Assembly: GCA_035559435.1 (NCBI GenBank)
Contig: DATMBC010000020.1
Location: 1 to 40,046, forward strand
Direction of reading: 5' to 3'
Source: a bacterium
GTDB lineage: Bacteria > Zixibacteria > MSB-5A5 > WJJR01
DNA: 40,046 nucleotides
The notes beneath the pieces are model-generated. The model ran no database searches, was not told the origin of the DNA, and saw only the letters and a list, made by a program, of their open reading frames with translations. Shown here piece after piece: positions 31,130-39,099 of this stretch. Position 1 is the stretch's first letter. Each line of letters begins with the position of its first letter. Both the position numbers and the translations under genes were made by a program.

Positions 31130-32601
31130 TTCTGCTGGTGGTGATCGTGCCCGTTCTGGCCAGCCTGGCGGCGATGGCAGTGCGCCACACCCGTGCGCGC
31201 CGGGCGCTGTTGATTCTGGTGGCCACGGCGCACGCCGCGCTCACCGCCGGCGCCTGGGTCGTCCGCCCGGAGCCGGCGCTGGGCGGGTGGATGCAATTGG
31301 ACGCCCTGGGACTGATCTTCCTTTCCATTATCAGTGCGTTGTTCCTTGCGGCGGCGGTTTACGCCGCGGCCTACCTCGCTCGCGAGCAGGTCGGCACGCG
31401 TCAAGACTTCGAGGAGTCGTTCCTGTTTGTCAATGAGCCGGAGGCGGTGTTTGTCGGCTGCCTGCTTCTGTTTCTCGGCACGATGTCGCTGGTCACCGTG
31501 AGCCATAACTTTGGAATGCTGTGGGTGGCCATCGAGGCCACGACGCTCAGCAGCGCGCCGCTCATCTATTTTCACCGTCACCACCGCTCGCTGGAAGCGA
31601 CCTGGAAATACCTGTTGATCTGCTCGGTGGGCATTGCGCTCGCGCTGCTGGGGACGTTTTTCCTGGCTTCCGCCGCCAGCGCCTCCCCGGAGCGCGGCAT
31701 CCCGCTGGTGCTGGGCGAATTGCTGGCCCATTCCGGCGCGCTCGACCTCCCCTGGTTGAAAGTCGCGTTTCTGTTCATGCTGGTGGGGTACGGCACCAAG
31801 ATGGGATTGGCACCCCTGCACAGCTGGCTGCCCGATGCGCACAGCGAGGCGCCGTCGGTGGTGTCGGCCCTGCTCTCCGGCGCGCTGCTCAATTGCGCTT
31901 TCCTGGGGATCCTGCGTATCGGCCAGGTGCTGAATGCCGCCGGCGCCGCCGAGTTCGGCCAGGGACTGCTGCTGGTCTTTGGCGTGATCTCCGTCGTTTT
32001 CGCCACGGTGTTCATCGTTTCCCAGTTGGACTTCAAGCGCATGCTCGCCTATTCAAGCATCGAGCACATGGGCATCATGGCCATCGGCGTGGGCGTCGGC
32101 GGGCTGGGCACATTCGGCTCGCTGTTGCATGCGGTTAATCACTCCCTGACGAAGGCGATGCTGTTTCTGGTCGCCGGCAATATTCTGGCGCGTTATCGAA
32201 CGAAATCGACCAAACTTGTCAACGGGGTCCTCGCCGAGCTGCCGGGCTCGGGGGTCCTGTGGATGGCGGGCCTGCTGGCGATCACCGGCACGCCACCGTT
32301 TGGCCTGTTCCAGAGCGAATTGACAATCCTTCGTGCCGCGTTTGGGTCGGGTCGGTACGTCGTGGCGGTCCTGCTGCTGCTTGCCCTTGTTGCCATCTTC
32401 GTGGCGATGGCGGCGATTATGACACGGATGCTCTACGGCCAGGCGCGCGAAGGGTCGGCACCGTCTCCCGGCGAGGCGGCGGCCGCGGTCGTGCCGCCGG
32501 CCGTGCTGTGTATGGCCGTGCTGATACTGGGCCTCTACCTCCCCCCCGCGCTGAACGGACTGCTGAGGGAAGCGGCCAATCTGCTGGATGTGCGTCTATG
32601 A
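31126..32601 (+). CDS. hyfF: Hyf-like antiporter subunit HyfF (NuoN/L-like)
   Basis: A 491-residue polytopic protein of the antiporter family. LWVAIEATTLSSAPLIYFH, LHSWLPDAHSEAPSVVSALL and LLNCAFLGILR are the HyfF signatures, and LKAYSSIEHM-like text is present as RMLAYSSIEHMGIMAIG. It overlaps hyfG by four bases (ATGA). There is no additional HyfD-type gene, so the complex has two antiporter-like subunits rather than the three of E. coli Hyf. Confidence 0.92.
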   Translation: MILLVVIVPVLASLAAMAVRHTRARRALLILVATAHAALTAGAWVVRPEPALGGWMQLDALGLIFLSIISALFLAAAVYAAAYLAREQVGTRQDFEESFLFVNEPEAVFVGCLLLFLGTMSLVTVSHNFGMLWVAIEATTLSSAPLIYFHRHHRSLEATWKYLLICSVGIALALLGTFFLASAASASPERGIPLVLGELLAHSGALDLPWLKVAFLFMLVGYGTKMGLAPLHSWLPDAHSEAPSVVSALLSGALLNCAFLGILRIGQVLNAAGAAEFGQGLLLVFGVISVVFATVFIVSQLDFKRMLAYSSIEHMGIMAIGVGVGGLGTFGSLLHAVNHSLTKAMLFLVAGNILARYRTKSTKLVNGVLAELPGSGVLWMAGLLAITGTPPFGLFQSELTILRAAFGSGRYVVAVLLLLALVAIFVAMAAIMTRMLYGQAREGSAPSPGEAAAAVVPPAVLCMAVLILGLYLPPALNGLLREAANLLDVRL

Positions 32602-34070
32602 GCGCGTCGGATTTCCATGTCTGTCAACCCGGGACCGTTATCGATCGGCGCGACATCGCGCCCGTCGTATTCGACGTGTTCGCTGAGACGATCACCAGCG
32701 GGGTCCGCGATGGCGATCGGTTGCTGGCGCTTGTCGCGCAACCGTCGGGAACCGGCCACCGGCTCTATGGCGTGCTGACGCTGCGCGATCAGGGCGCGTT
32801 GGGAGTCATCGCGACGGACGTGGCCGACTCGTTTCCTTCGCTGACTCGACAGTGTGCGTCGGCGCACCTGTTTGAACGCGAGATCGCCGAGACCTCGGGG
32901 CTTCGACCCGACGGACATCCATGGCTCAAACCCGTTCGTTTCCTGCGTTCGCCGGTCGGCGTCACAGAGTTCTTTGCGATGTCCGGGGCCGATGTGCATG
33001 AGGTCGCGGTCGGACCGGTGCACGCGGGCGTGATCGAGCCGGGTCACTTTCGCTTTGCCTGCGTGGGTGAGACGGTGCTCCATCTGGAGATTGCCCTGGG
33101 TTACCAGCATCGGGGCATCGAGCCGGCGCTGGTCGGCGGCCCGGGGCTCCGGACGATCCACTACATGGAGACGCTGGCCGGCGACACATCGGTGGGCCAT
33201 GCCACGGCCTATTGCCAGAATCTCGAAACCCTGGCGCACCGCCCGGCGCCGCCGCGCGGCATGATGCTGCGCAGCGTTGCGCTCGAACTGGAGCGCCTGG
33301 CCAATCATGTGGGTGATCTGGGCGCGCTCGCCGGTGATGTCGGCTTTCTCCCGGTGGCATCGCATTGCGGACGAATTCGCGGCGAATTCCTGAACCTGAC
33401 GTCGCTGATTTGCGGCAACCGCCTCGGGCGCGGCATCGCGCGGCCTGGCGGCGTCGGCTTCGATCTGGATGACGGCCAGATTGAAACACTCTTGCGCAAC
33501 CTGAAGCGCGCCTCCGAGGAGGCGAGGGACGCGCTTCAACTGCTCTGGGATTCGCCGTCGGCGATGGACCGCTTCGAAACCACCGGCTCACTGACCGCGC
33601 CGCTTTGTCGCGAACTGGGAATCGTCGGACCGCCGGCGCGCGCGGCGGGGCTGGAACGGGACGCGCGTCTGGAATTCCCCTCCGACCTGTTCCGCTTCGC
33701 GCAGATTCCCGTGTCGCTTTGGCAGTCCGGCGACGTGTTCGCGCGTGCCTACGTGCGCTGGTTGGAGATTATTCGTTCCAGTGAGTTCATAGCCGCCCAG
33801 CTGGCGGCGGCTCCGCCGGGCCCCTGCCGGGCGCCGGTCGGTCAACTGGCGCCCAATGCGTTGACGGTTTCCCTCGTCGAAGGCTGGCGCGGCGAAATCT
33901 GTCACGTGGCGTGCACGGACGACGATGGACGATTTGCCTGGTACAAGGTCGTTGATCCGTCGTTCCACAATTGGCAGGGCCTGGCCATGGCCATGCGCAA
34001 CCAGCCGATATCGGATTTCCCGCTCTGTAACAAGAGTTTCAACCTGTCGTATTGCGGCCATGACCTGTAG
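32598..34070 (+). CDS. hyfG: Ehr/HyfG-like large subunit without nickel ligands
   Basis: A 490-residue NuoC-NuoD fusion, like E. coli HyfG. The N-terminal 120 residues are the 30-kDa (NuoC) domain; residues about 125-490 the large subunit. In [NiFe] hydrogenases two CxxC pairs hold nickel. Here the first site is ETLAGDTSVGH, with Ala194 and Thr197 in place of the two Cys, and the last is VDPSFHNW, with Ser455 and Asn458. All four ligands are absent, so no [NiFe] centre can form. LELERLANHVGDLG and the tail CNKSFNLSYCGHDL are family-typical. This identifies the Ehr (energy-converting hydrogenase-related) group. What the site binds is unknown. Confidence 0.92.
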   Translation: MSASDFHVCQPGTVIDRRDIAPVVFDVFAETITSGVRDGDRLLALVAQPSGTGHRLYGVLTLRDQGALGVIATDVADSFPSLTRQCASAHLFEREIAETSGLRPDGHPWLKPVRFLRSPVGVTEFFAMSGADVHEVAVGPVHAGVIEPGHFRFACVGETVLHLEIALGYQHRGIEPALVGGPGLRTIHYMETLAGDTSVGHATAYCQNLETLAHRPAPPRGMMLRSVALELERLANHVGDLGALAGDVGFLPVASHCGRIRGEFLNLTSLICGNRLGRGIARPGGVGFDLDDGQIETLLRNLKRASEEARDALQLLWDSPSAMDRFETTGSLTAPLCRELGIVGPPARAAGLERDARLEFPSDLFRFAQIPVSLWQSGDVFARAYVRWLEIIRSSEFIAAQLAAAPPGPCRAPVGQLAPNALTVSLVEGWRGEICHVACTDDDGRFAWYKVVDPSFHNWQGLAMAMRNQPISDFPLCNKSFNLSYCGHDL

Positions 34071-34133
34071 CAGCGACCGCCGGCCACTTCCATTCCGATG
34101 CCCTCCGGCGTGCGGTCCCGGGGACACCTGCCC

Positions 34134-34913
34134 ATGCTGAAGACTCTGCTCACTCGTATGAGATTCGGAAATCGCACGATCGCGTTTCCCGCGGAAGCGC
34201 CGTCCTTGCCCGATCGTTATCTCGGGCGCCCGGTCATCGGTCCGCAGCCGTGCGCGGCCGGCTGCCGCGAGTGTGTCGACGTCTGCCCGACGACGGCGAT
34301 CTCCGTTGCGGACCTTCATCCGGCGCTGGATCTGGGGCGGTGCATCTTCTGCGCGGACTGCCTCCGCGCCTGTCCGGAGGGCACGATTCGGTTCTCCCGC
34401 GACCCGGCGATGTCAGCGTCGGCGCGCGGCGATCTGGTCGTCGGGCATAAAGCCGAAGCGGCCATGGTCAGACGCCTCAATCACGAGATGCTGCGATTGT
34501 TCAAACGATCGTTGCGGCTGCGGCAGGTCAGCGCCGGCGGGTGCAACGGCTGCGAAGTTGAGGTGAACGTTCTCGCCACCATCGTCTATGACATTGGCCG
34601 ATTCGGCATTCAATATGTGGCGTCGCCAAGGCACGCCGATGGTCTGCTGATCACCGGCCCGGTGACGGAGAACATGAAGCTGGCGTTGCAGAAAACGTAC
34701 GATGCGGTTCCCGACCCCAAAATCGTGATTGCCGTCGGGGCTTGCGCCATCGCCGGCGGCCCCTTTATCGACCATCCGCAGGTCCATAACGGCGCGGCCG
34801 GCGTCGTTCCGGTCGATCTCTACATTCCTGGTTGTCCGCCGCATCCGATTACGATCCTTGACGGCTTGCTGCGGCTGCTGGGAAGGATGCCGGCACGGAC
34901 ACCGGGTGTCTGA
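34134..34913 (+). CDS. Fused HyfH ferredoxin + HyfI small subunit
   Basis: A 259-residue fusion. Residues 35-85 hold two [4Fe-4S] motifs: Cys40/44/47/51 (the first spacing is CxxxC rather than CxxC) and Cys70/73/76/80. Residues about 125-255 are the NuoB/HyfI small subunit, with cluster ligands Cys137 and Cys140 (GGCNGCEVE), GACAIAGG and PGCPPHP all intact. In E. coli these are two genes, hyfH and hyfI. The ATG at 34134 has GGGGA about 10 bases upstream; an in-frame ATG at 34098 is less likely. Electrons would pass through the ferredoxin domain to the site in the large subunit. It ends the operon. Confidence 0.9.
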   Translation: MLKTLLTRMRFGNRTIAFPAEAPSLPDRYLGRPVIGPQPCAAGCRECVDVCPTTAISVADLHPALDLGRCIFCADCLRACPEGTIRFSRDPAMSASARGDLVVGHKAEAAMVRRLNHEMLRLFKRSLRLRQVSAGGCNGCEVEVNVLATIVYDIGRFGIQYVASPRHADGLLITGPVTENMKLALQKTYDAVPDPKIVIAVGACAIAGGPFIDHPQVHNGAAGVVPVDLYIPGCPPHPITILDGLLRLLGRMPARTPGV

Positions 34914-34983
34914 CCGGCCTCGCCACGGGAACCCCCACACTGGCGGGAACGTGACAGACTGGCGCGCCTGCGGCGGAACGACC

Positions 34984-35002
34984 ACCTCTCTGCCTTAGAG
35001 GT
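34984..35002 (+). terminator. Weak hairpin after the Ehr operon
   Basis: ACCTCT (34984-34989) pairs with AGAGGT (34997-35002) around a 7-base loop, about 70 bases past the operon stop, with a modest T content downstream (CATTTCC). It is a weak candidate for the operon end. Confidence 0.3.
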
Positions 35003-35029
35003 CACTGTCATTTCCGGGGAGAAACACGA

Positions 35030-35052
35030 CGGGCGGGTCGGAGACCCGCCCG
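35030..35052 (-). terminator. Hairpin after the E1 gene
   Basis: CGGGCGGGTC (35030-35039) pairs with GACCCGCCCG (35043-35052) around a GGA loop, 24 bases beyond the minus-strand stop, followed on that strand by TCGTGTTTCTCC. It is a likely intrinsic terminator with a short T-run. Confidence 0.65.
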
Positions 35053-35075
35053 CGCTCGTGAGGGTTGATGTCGCG

Positions 35076-37247
35076 TTAATACGCCAGCAGATCGCGGACG
35101 GCCTTCTCGATGTCGTCGTTCTGCGGCAGGATGGCGTCCTCGACCTCGGGGCCATATGACACCGGGCAGTCGAGCGCGCCGACGCGGCGCACCGGGGCAT
35201 CGAGATGCTCAAAGCAGTTCTCGGTGATCCAGGCGGCGATCTCGGCGCCGAAGCCGACGAACTTTACGTCTTCATGCACCACCAGCACGCGGTTGGTCTT
35301 CTTTACCGAGGCGGCGACAATCTCCTGATCCCACGGCACGATGGTGCGCAGGTCGATGACCTCGAGGCTGATTCCTTCGGCCTCGAGTTTTTGCGCGGTC
35401 TGCTGGGACTTCAGCACGGTGGCGCCATAGGTGACGATGGTCATGTCGGCGCCTTCGCGCACGATGCGTCCGCGTCCGAAGGGAATTGTAAACTCCGGGC
35501 CGGGGTACTTCGACTTGAGAATCGGCTGACGGTAGAGGCGCTTGTGCTCCAGGTAGAGCACCGGGTCCTCGCAGCGCAACGCGGTGCGCAAGAGGCCGAC
35601 GGCATCGAGCGCATTCGACGGGAAGGCGATGAGCAGCCCGGGGAAATGCGCGAAGGTGCCTTCGATGGATTGCGAATGATAGGGCGCGCCGGAGCCGCCG
35701 AGATAGCCGCCGACGGCGACGCGGATGACCGCCGGGGCCGACCAGGTGTTGTTGGAGCGCCAGCGGATCTTGGCCAGCTCGTTGACGATCTGCATCGTGG
35801 CCGGCCAGATGTAGTCGCCGAACTGAATCTCGGCGACCGGCTTGAGGCCATGCGCCGCCATGCCGACGGAGGTGCCGACGATGGTCGCTTCGGCCAGCTG
35901 CGAATTGTAGACGCGCAGCGAGCCATACGCCTTCTGCAGTCCGATGGTCGCCTTGAACACGCCCCCCTTGCCGGGGACCTTCTGCATCAGCTCTTCCAGA
36001 CCGACATCGGCGACATCCTCGCCGAAGACGACGATGCGCGGGTCGCGCTTCATCTCATCGTGGAGGGTCTTGTTGACGCCCTGAATCAGCGTCACTTCGG
36101 CCTCCTCGAATTGCGGCTCGCTCAGGAAGCGGTCGGAGCGGACATCAACGTCGGGCGAAGTGACATACAGGAGCGCCGTATCCTTCGCCGGACGGCGCGC
36201 GGTCAGCGCCGCCTCGGCGGCGGCGTTGATCTCGGCATCCACCTCATCGCGCAGTTTCTGCAGCTGCTCCTCGGTGGCCACGCCCTCGCGGACGAGATAG
36301 GCGGGGAACTTCTTGAGCGGATCGCGCGCGGCCTCGGCCTCGCGCATCTCGGGCGTCTTGTACAACTTGTCGTCGTCGGATTCGGAGTGCGAATACGGAC
36401 GCACCACATGCGCGTGAACCAGGCAGGGCTTGTGCTCGACGCGCAGCCGGTGCTCCAGCCCCTTGAAGACGTTGTAGCACTCGACCGGATCGGTGCCGTC
36501 GACTTCGACAATCTCCAGCAGCCCGCGCTCGACAAACCCATTCAGCAGCTTGGAGGCCGAGCCGCCGGCGGTCTGCTGCACCTTCGGCACTGAGATGGCG
36601 TAGCCGTTGTCCTCGATCAGGAACAGGACACCCAGCTGGCCATACTTGGTTTCCAGACAGGCGGCGTTGAGGGCCTCCCAGAACTCGCCCTGCGAAGTGG
36701 TGCCATCGCCGGTGGAGGTGTAGACAAATTCATCGGGGTGAAACTTCGCGACGGCCTTGGCCGCGTCGGGGTTGTTGCGCAGATAACGAGAGGCCTGCGC
36801 ACAGCCGACCGCCTCGAGAAACTGCGTGCCGGTGCAGGAGGAACGGCTGACGAAATTCGCCTTGGGGATTGACCAGTGCGAGGGCATCGATCGTCCGCCG
36901 CTTGTGCCATCGGCGGCGCCCACTGAGTCGAGAAGCATCTCGGCCGGGGTCAACCCCAGCGCCAGCGCCAGCGCGCGGTCGCGATAGTAGCCCCAGAACC
37001 AGTCGACGCCGGGACGCGCCACGAGCCCGAGCGCCGCCAGCACCGCCTCATGGCCGGCGCCCGAAATCTGGAAGTAGACACGCGACTGCGTCTTCAGTTT
37101 GCGCTCCATGTCGTCGACACGGCGCGATGTATAGATCCAGCGGTACAACTGCAGCAGTTGTTCGACCGATAGCGTATCGGTCCCCGAGGCGGACTTTCCG
37201 CCGGGGGCGCGTTTCGGCTTGGACATTGGTGCGGTGACTTCGCTCAT
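35076..37247 (-). CDS. Fused 2-oxoacid dehydrogenase E1 alpha-beta
   Basis: A 723-residue fusion of the two E1 subunits. Residues about 30-360 are the alpha part, with the thiamine-diphosphate motif (GDGTTSQGEFWEALNAA, then EDNGYAISVP). Residues about 380-723 are the beta part (VFGEDVADVG, GLKPVAEIQFGDYIW, SQSIEGTFAHFPGL). E1 decarboxylates a 2-oxoacid (branched-chain keto acid or pyruvate) and passes the acyl group to E2. It most resembles branched-chain or 2-oxoisovalerate type E1; the substrate is not certain. E2 and E3 are not in the window. It is a single gene with its own terminator. Confidence 0.94.
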   Translation of the reverse strand: MSEVTAPMSKPKRAPGGKSASGTDTLSVEQLLQLYRWIYTSRRVDDMERKLKTQSRVYFQISGAGHEAVLAALGLVARPGVDWFWGYYRDRALALALGLTPAEMLLDSVGAADGTSGGRSMPSHWSIPKANFVSRSSCTGTQFLEAVGCAQASRYLRNNPDAAKAVAKFHPDEFVYTSTGDGTTSQGEFWEALNAACLETKYGQLGVLFLIEDNGYAISVPKVQQTAGGSASKLLNGFVERGLLEIVEVDGTDPVECYNVFKGLEHRLRVEHKPCLVHAHVVRPYSHSESDDDKLYKTPEMREAEAARDPLKKFPAYLVREGVATEEQLQKLRDEVDAEINAAAEAALTARRPAKDTALLYVTSPDVDVRSDRFLSEPQFEEAEVTLIQGVNKTLHDEMKRDPRIVVFGEDVADVGLEELMQKVPGKGGVFKATIGLQKAYGSLRVYNSQLAEATIVGTSVGMAAHGLKPVAEIQFGDYIWPATMQIVNELAKIRWRSNNTWSAPAVIRVAVGGYLGGSGAPYHSQSIEGTFAHFPGLLIAFPSNALDAVGLLRTALRCEDPVLYLEHKRLYRQPILKSKYPGPEFTIPFGRGRIVREGADMTIVTYGATVLKSQQTAQKLEAEGISLEVIDLRTIVPWDQEIVAASVKKTNRVLVVHEDVKFVGFGAEIAAWITENCFEHLDAPVRRVGALDCPVSYGPEVEDAILPQNDDIEKAVRDLLAY

Positions 37248-37301
37248 CAGATGGACGCTGCCTTGGTGTGGGTTTTCTGCTTCGGGCCCCTGCCCCGTTT
37301 C

Positions 37302-37341
37302 ACAAGTTAGTTAGGTTACCCATACTTGTCTGGATTCGCAA
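37302..37341 (-). promoter_or_regulatory. Possible promoter with an overlapping inverted repeat, E1 gene
   Basis: On the minus strand TTGCGA (37341-37336) lies 17 bases from TAACCT (37318-37313). An inverted pair, ACAAGT (37302-37307) and ACTTGT (37324-37329), brackets the -10. A repressor bound there could block transcription. Both the promoter match and the 6-base arms are modest. Confidence 0.3.
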
Positions 37342-37384
37342 GACGATTTTCCCAAATACGTATCGGCACCCAAGTCGTTGGCGT

Positions 37385-37498
37385 TTAAGCGCCCGCTTCA
37401 TCGGATCGGTGGTCGTCCCGTGAGAGAATCCACCAGACAACGAAGGCCAGCACACCCGCCGCCAATAACCAGTAAATCCAACGACGCTTTACGGCCAT
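37385..37498 (-). CDS. 37-residue single-helix membrane protein
   Basis: This short gene lies in the gap between the GTPase and E1 genes. The minus strand from an ATG at 37498 encodes MAVKRRWIYWLLAAGVLAF, then a continuing helix (VVWWILSRDD) and a charged tail ending DEAGA. A strong GGAGGG lies six bases upstream of the ATG, and a TAA ends it. The protein has a basic N-terminus, one helix (about residues 7-26) and a Trp-rich core, so an inner-membrane anchor is likely. It starts 33 bases after the GTPase gene and is probably co-transcribed. I do not recognise a family. Confidence 0.7.
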   Translation of the reverse strand: MAVKRRWIYWLLAAGVLAFVVWWILSRDDHRSDEAGA

Positions 37499-37530
37499 CG
37501 GTTCCCTCCGATTTGTGAGCGCCCGTCGGC

Positions 37531-38532
37531 TCAAAAGTGAAACTCGAGGATGTCGCCATCCTCTACATGATGATCGGCCGGAACGCGTGTGCCATCCAGC
37601 GCCGGTTTCACGCGGCTCCAGATGCGCGCGAATTGCAGCCGTTCGGCGATGTCCTTGTGAATCGCGCGCGCGGCATCGGCCACCATCGCCTGATGCGGCA
37701 ACAGGATCGGATCCTCAAGATCGGGCTTCTGCCCGGGCGCCTTGGTGTAGACACGCATCAATTCCAGGAGCGCAAACGCGCGCGCCAGAAAATCATCCAG
37801 CCCGGCGCGGGTCGGGATCGCGATCGGGACAATTGCCGCGCGGTTGCCAATGGTATCGCGCAACAGATCGAGCCGTGTCGCGGCATCGGGCAGATCCATG
37901 CCGGTGGCGGCAATCAGGGTCTTCTTCTCCAGCGCGGTCGGAAAGCGCGGATCGGGCGCGACCAGCCCGGCCAGGCGCACCTTGCCCTCATGCACACGGT
38001 GGATCACATATTCGTAACGCTCCAGCAGGTCATCGTCGCCCAGCGACAGCACCAGCACGCCGGCATCGGCGGTGCGGATCAGATTGAAGACATAGCTCTC
38101 GCAGTATTCCGGCGCGATCGAAGGCGTGTCGATCAACTGCAATTTCACATTCTCCCAACGGGCCATGCCCGGCGACGGCTTGCGCGTGGCAAAGGGCCAC
38201 TCGGTGATCTCAACATGGGCGTTGGTCAACGCGCCAATGATACTCGACTTGCCGCCATTGGGCGGTCCAAAGAGGACAAACTGCCCGGCTCCTTCGCGCG
38301 GGATATGATCCGGGGCGGCATGTTTGGCGCCGCTGGGTTTCTTCGCGCCTTCAAGCTGGGCCTTCAGCTTTGAAATCTTTGCTTTCAGCTCTCCTTGCAG
38401 GTGATTGGTGCCCTTGTGCTTGGGGATCTCCCGCAACATCTCCTGCAGGAGTTCCAGGCGCCGTCCGAGGTCTTTTTCCTGACGGTACTCCTCCTCGAGT
38501 TTCTGGTACTGGGGCGGAAGATTCGCCGGCAT
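37531..38532 (-). CDS. TGS-domain GTPase (DRG/Obg-related) with altered G4
   Basis: A 333-residue protein. Residues about 5-62 form a charged helical/coiled region, followed by G1 (GPPNGGKSS, near 88-96), G3 (DTPS) and a C-terminal TGS domain (about 255-333, ending DGDILEFHF). It resembles archaeal/eukaryotic DRG GTPases more than bacterial ObgE. The guanine-specificity motif G4, normally NKxD, appears as ATGMDLPD, with Asn and Lys replaced, so nucleotide preference may be changed. The start is ATG at 38532, close to a TATAAT box. The role is unknown; DRG proteins associate with ribosomes in other organisms. Confidence 0.87.
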   Translation of the reverse strand: MPANLPPQYQKLEEEYRQEKDLGRRLELLQEMLREIPKHKGTNHLQGELKAKISKLKAQLEGAKKPSGAKHAAPDHIPREGAGQFVLFGPPNGGKSSIIGALTNAHVEITEWPFATRKPSPGMARWENVKLQLIDTPSIAPEYCESYVFNLIRTADAGVLVLSLGDDDLLERYEYVIHRVHEGKVRLAGLVAPDPRFPTALEKKTLIAATGMDLPDAATRLDLLRDTIGNRAAIVPIAIPTRAGLDDFLARAFALLELMRVYTKAPGQKPDLEDPILLPHQAMVADAARAIHKDIAERLQFARIWSRVKPALDGTRVPADHHVEDGDILEFHF

Positions 38533-38540
38533 GACACTCC

Positions 38541-38569
38541 ATTATACGAACGAGAACGGGCCGACCCAA
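38541..38569 (-). promoter_or_regulatory. Promoter abutting the TGS-GTPase start codon
   Basis: On the minus strand TTGGGT (38569-38564), 17 bases, then a perfect TATAAT (38546-38541), with the ATG only 8 bases further on. Transcription would start at or next to the ATG, implying a leaderless or nearly leaderless message. A GGAG within those 8 bases could instead serve an upstream transcript. Confidence 0.45.
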
Positions 38570-38607
38570 GGGCCGACCCGTGCGGGGATTTCAAGATTTC
38601 GGAGGCA

Positions 38608-39099
38608 TCAACGTGGCTCGTCGGGCGGCGGACCATCGGAACCGGGGCCTTCCGGCGGCGGGCCATCGAAGCGGCTGGAGTCGAAGGGGCGACGCAAGCC
38701 ACCCCAGAGGAGTCGTTGCCGCGGCTTCAACCGCTCGTACTTGGCCCGTTGTTCGGGAGTGAGCACCGCCACAATCTGCGCCTCTGCGCTGTCACGCAGG
38801 GCGCGGATCTGCGGCATCGTCGCCGACAGAAGCGAGTCGATCATCGGGCGGTGCGCATCGAAGATCGCGCGGATCTGCGCGTCCTGTTCGGCGGTCAGGG
38901 CAAGGTCCTGGAAGAAGCGCGGCATCTCACCGGGGCGGTCGATCCGCTTCTCCATCCGGTCAAACCGCGGACGATGTCCGCGCCAGGACCCGGCCCGGTC
39001 GATCATGATTCCGGCCACGCCGCCGATCACAAAGGCGGCGACCAACAGCAGGATGCCCTGCAAGCGCACCCGTCCCAGCGACTCCACATGTTCCTTCAT
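38608..39099 (-). CDS. Spy/CpxP-like periplasmic stress protein, membrane-anchored
   Basis: A 163-residue protein. A membrane helix lies at about 13-32 (GILLLVAAFVIGGVAGIMID). The helical domain follows with two LTxxQ motifs, LTAEQ and LTPEQ, the hallmark of the Spy/CpxP/heavy-metal-sensor (ZraP-like) family. The tail is Pro/Gly/Asp-rich. It is likely a periplasmic chaperone or metal-responsive sensor, tethered to the inner membrane. It overlaps the anti-sigma gene by four bases and is the last gene of the sigma/anti-sigma operon, so it may be both target and modulator. Confidence 0.86.
   Translation of the reverse strand: MKEHVESLGRVRLQGILLLVAAFVIGGVAGIMIDRAGSWRGHRPRFDRMEKRIDRPGEMPRFFQDLALTAEQDAQIRAIFDAHRPMIDSLLSATMPQIRALRDSAEAQIVAVLTPEQRAKYERLKPRQRLLWGGLRRPFDSSRFDGPPPEGPGSDGPPPDEPR

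Noticed and set aside
32259-32597. An N-terminal extension of the hyfG frame
   Set aside because: It overlaps the well-conserved end of hyfF in another frame, and homology starts at the ATG at 32598.
26839-34913. A true formate hydrogenlyase or [NiFe] hydrogenase operon
   Set aside because: All four nickel-ligand cysteines of the large subunit are replaced, and no formate dehydrogenase or maturation gene is present.
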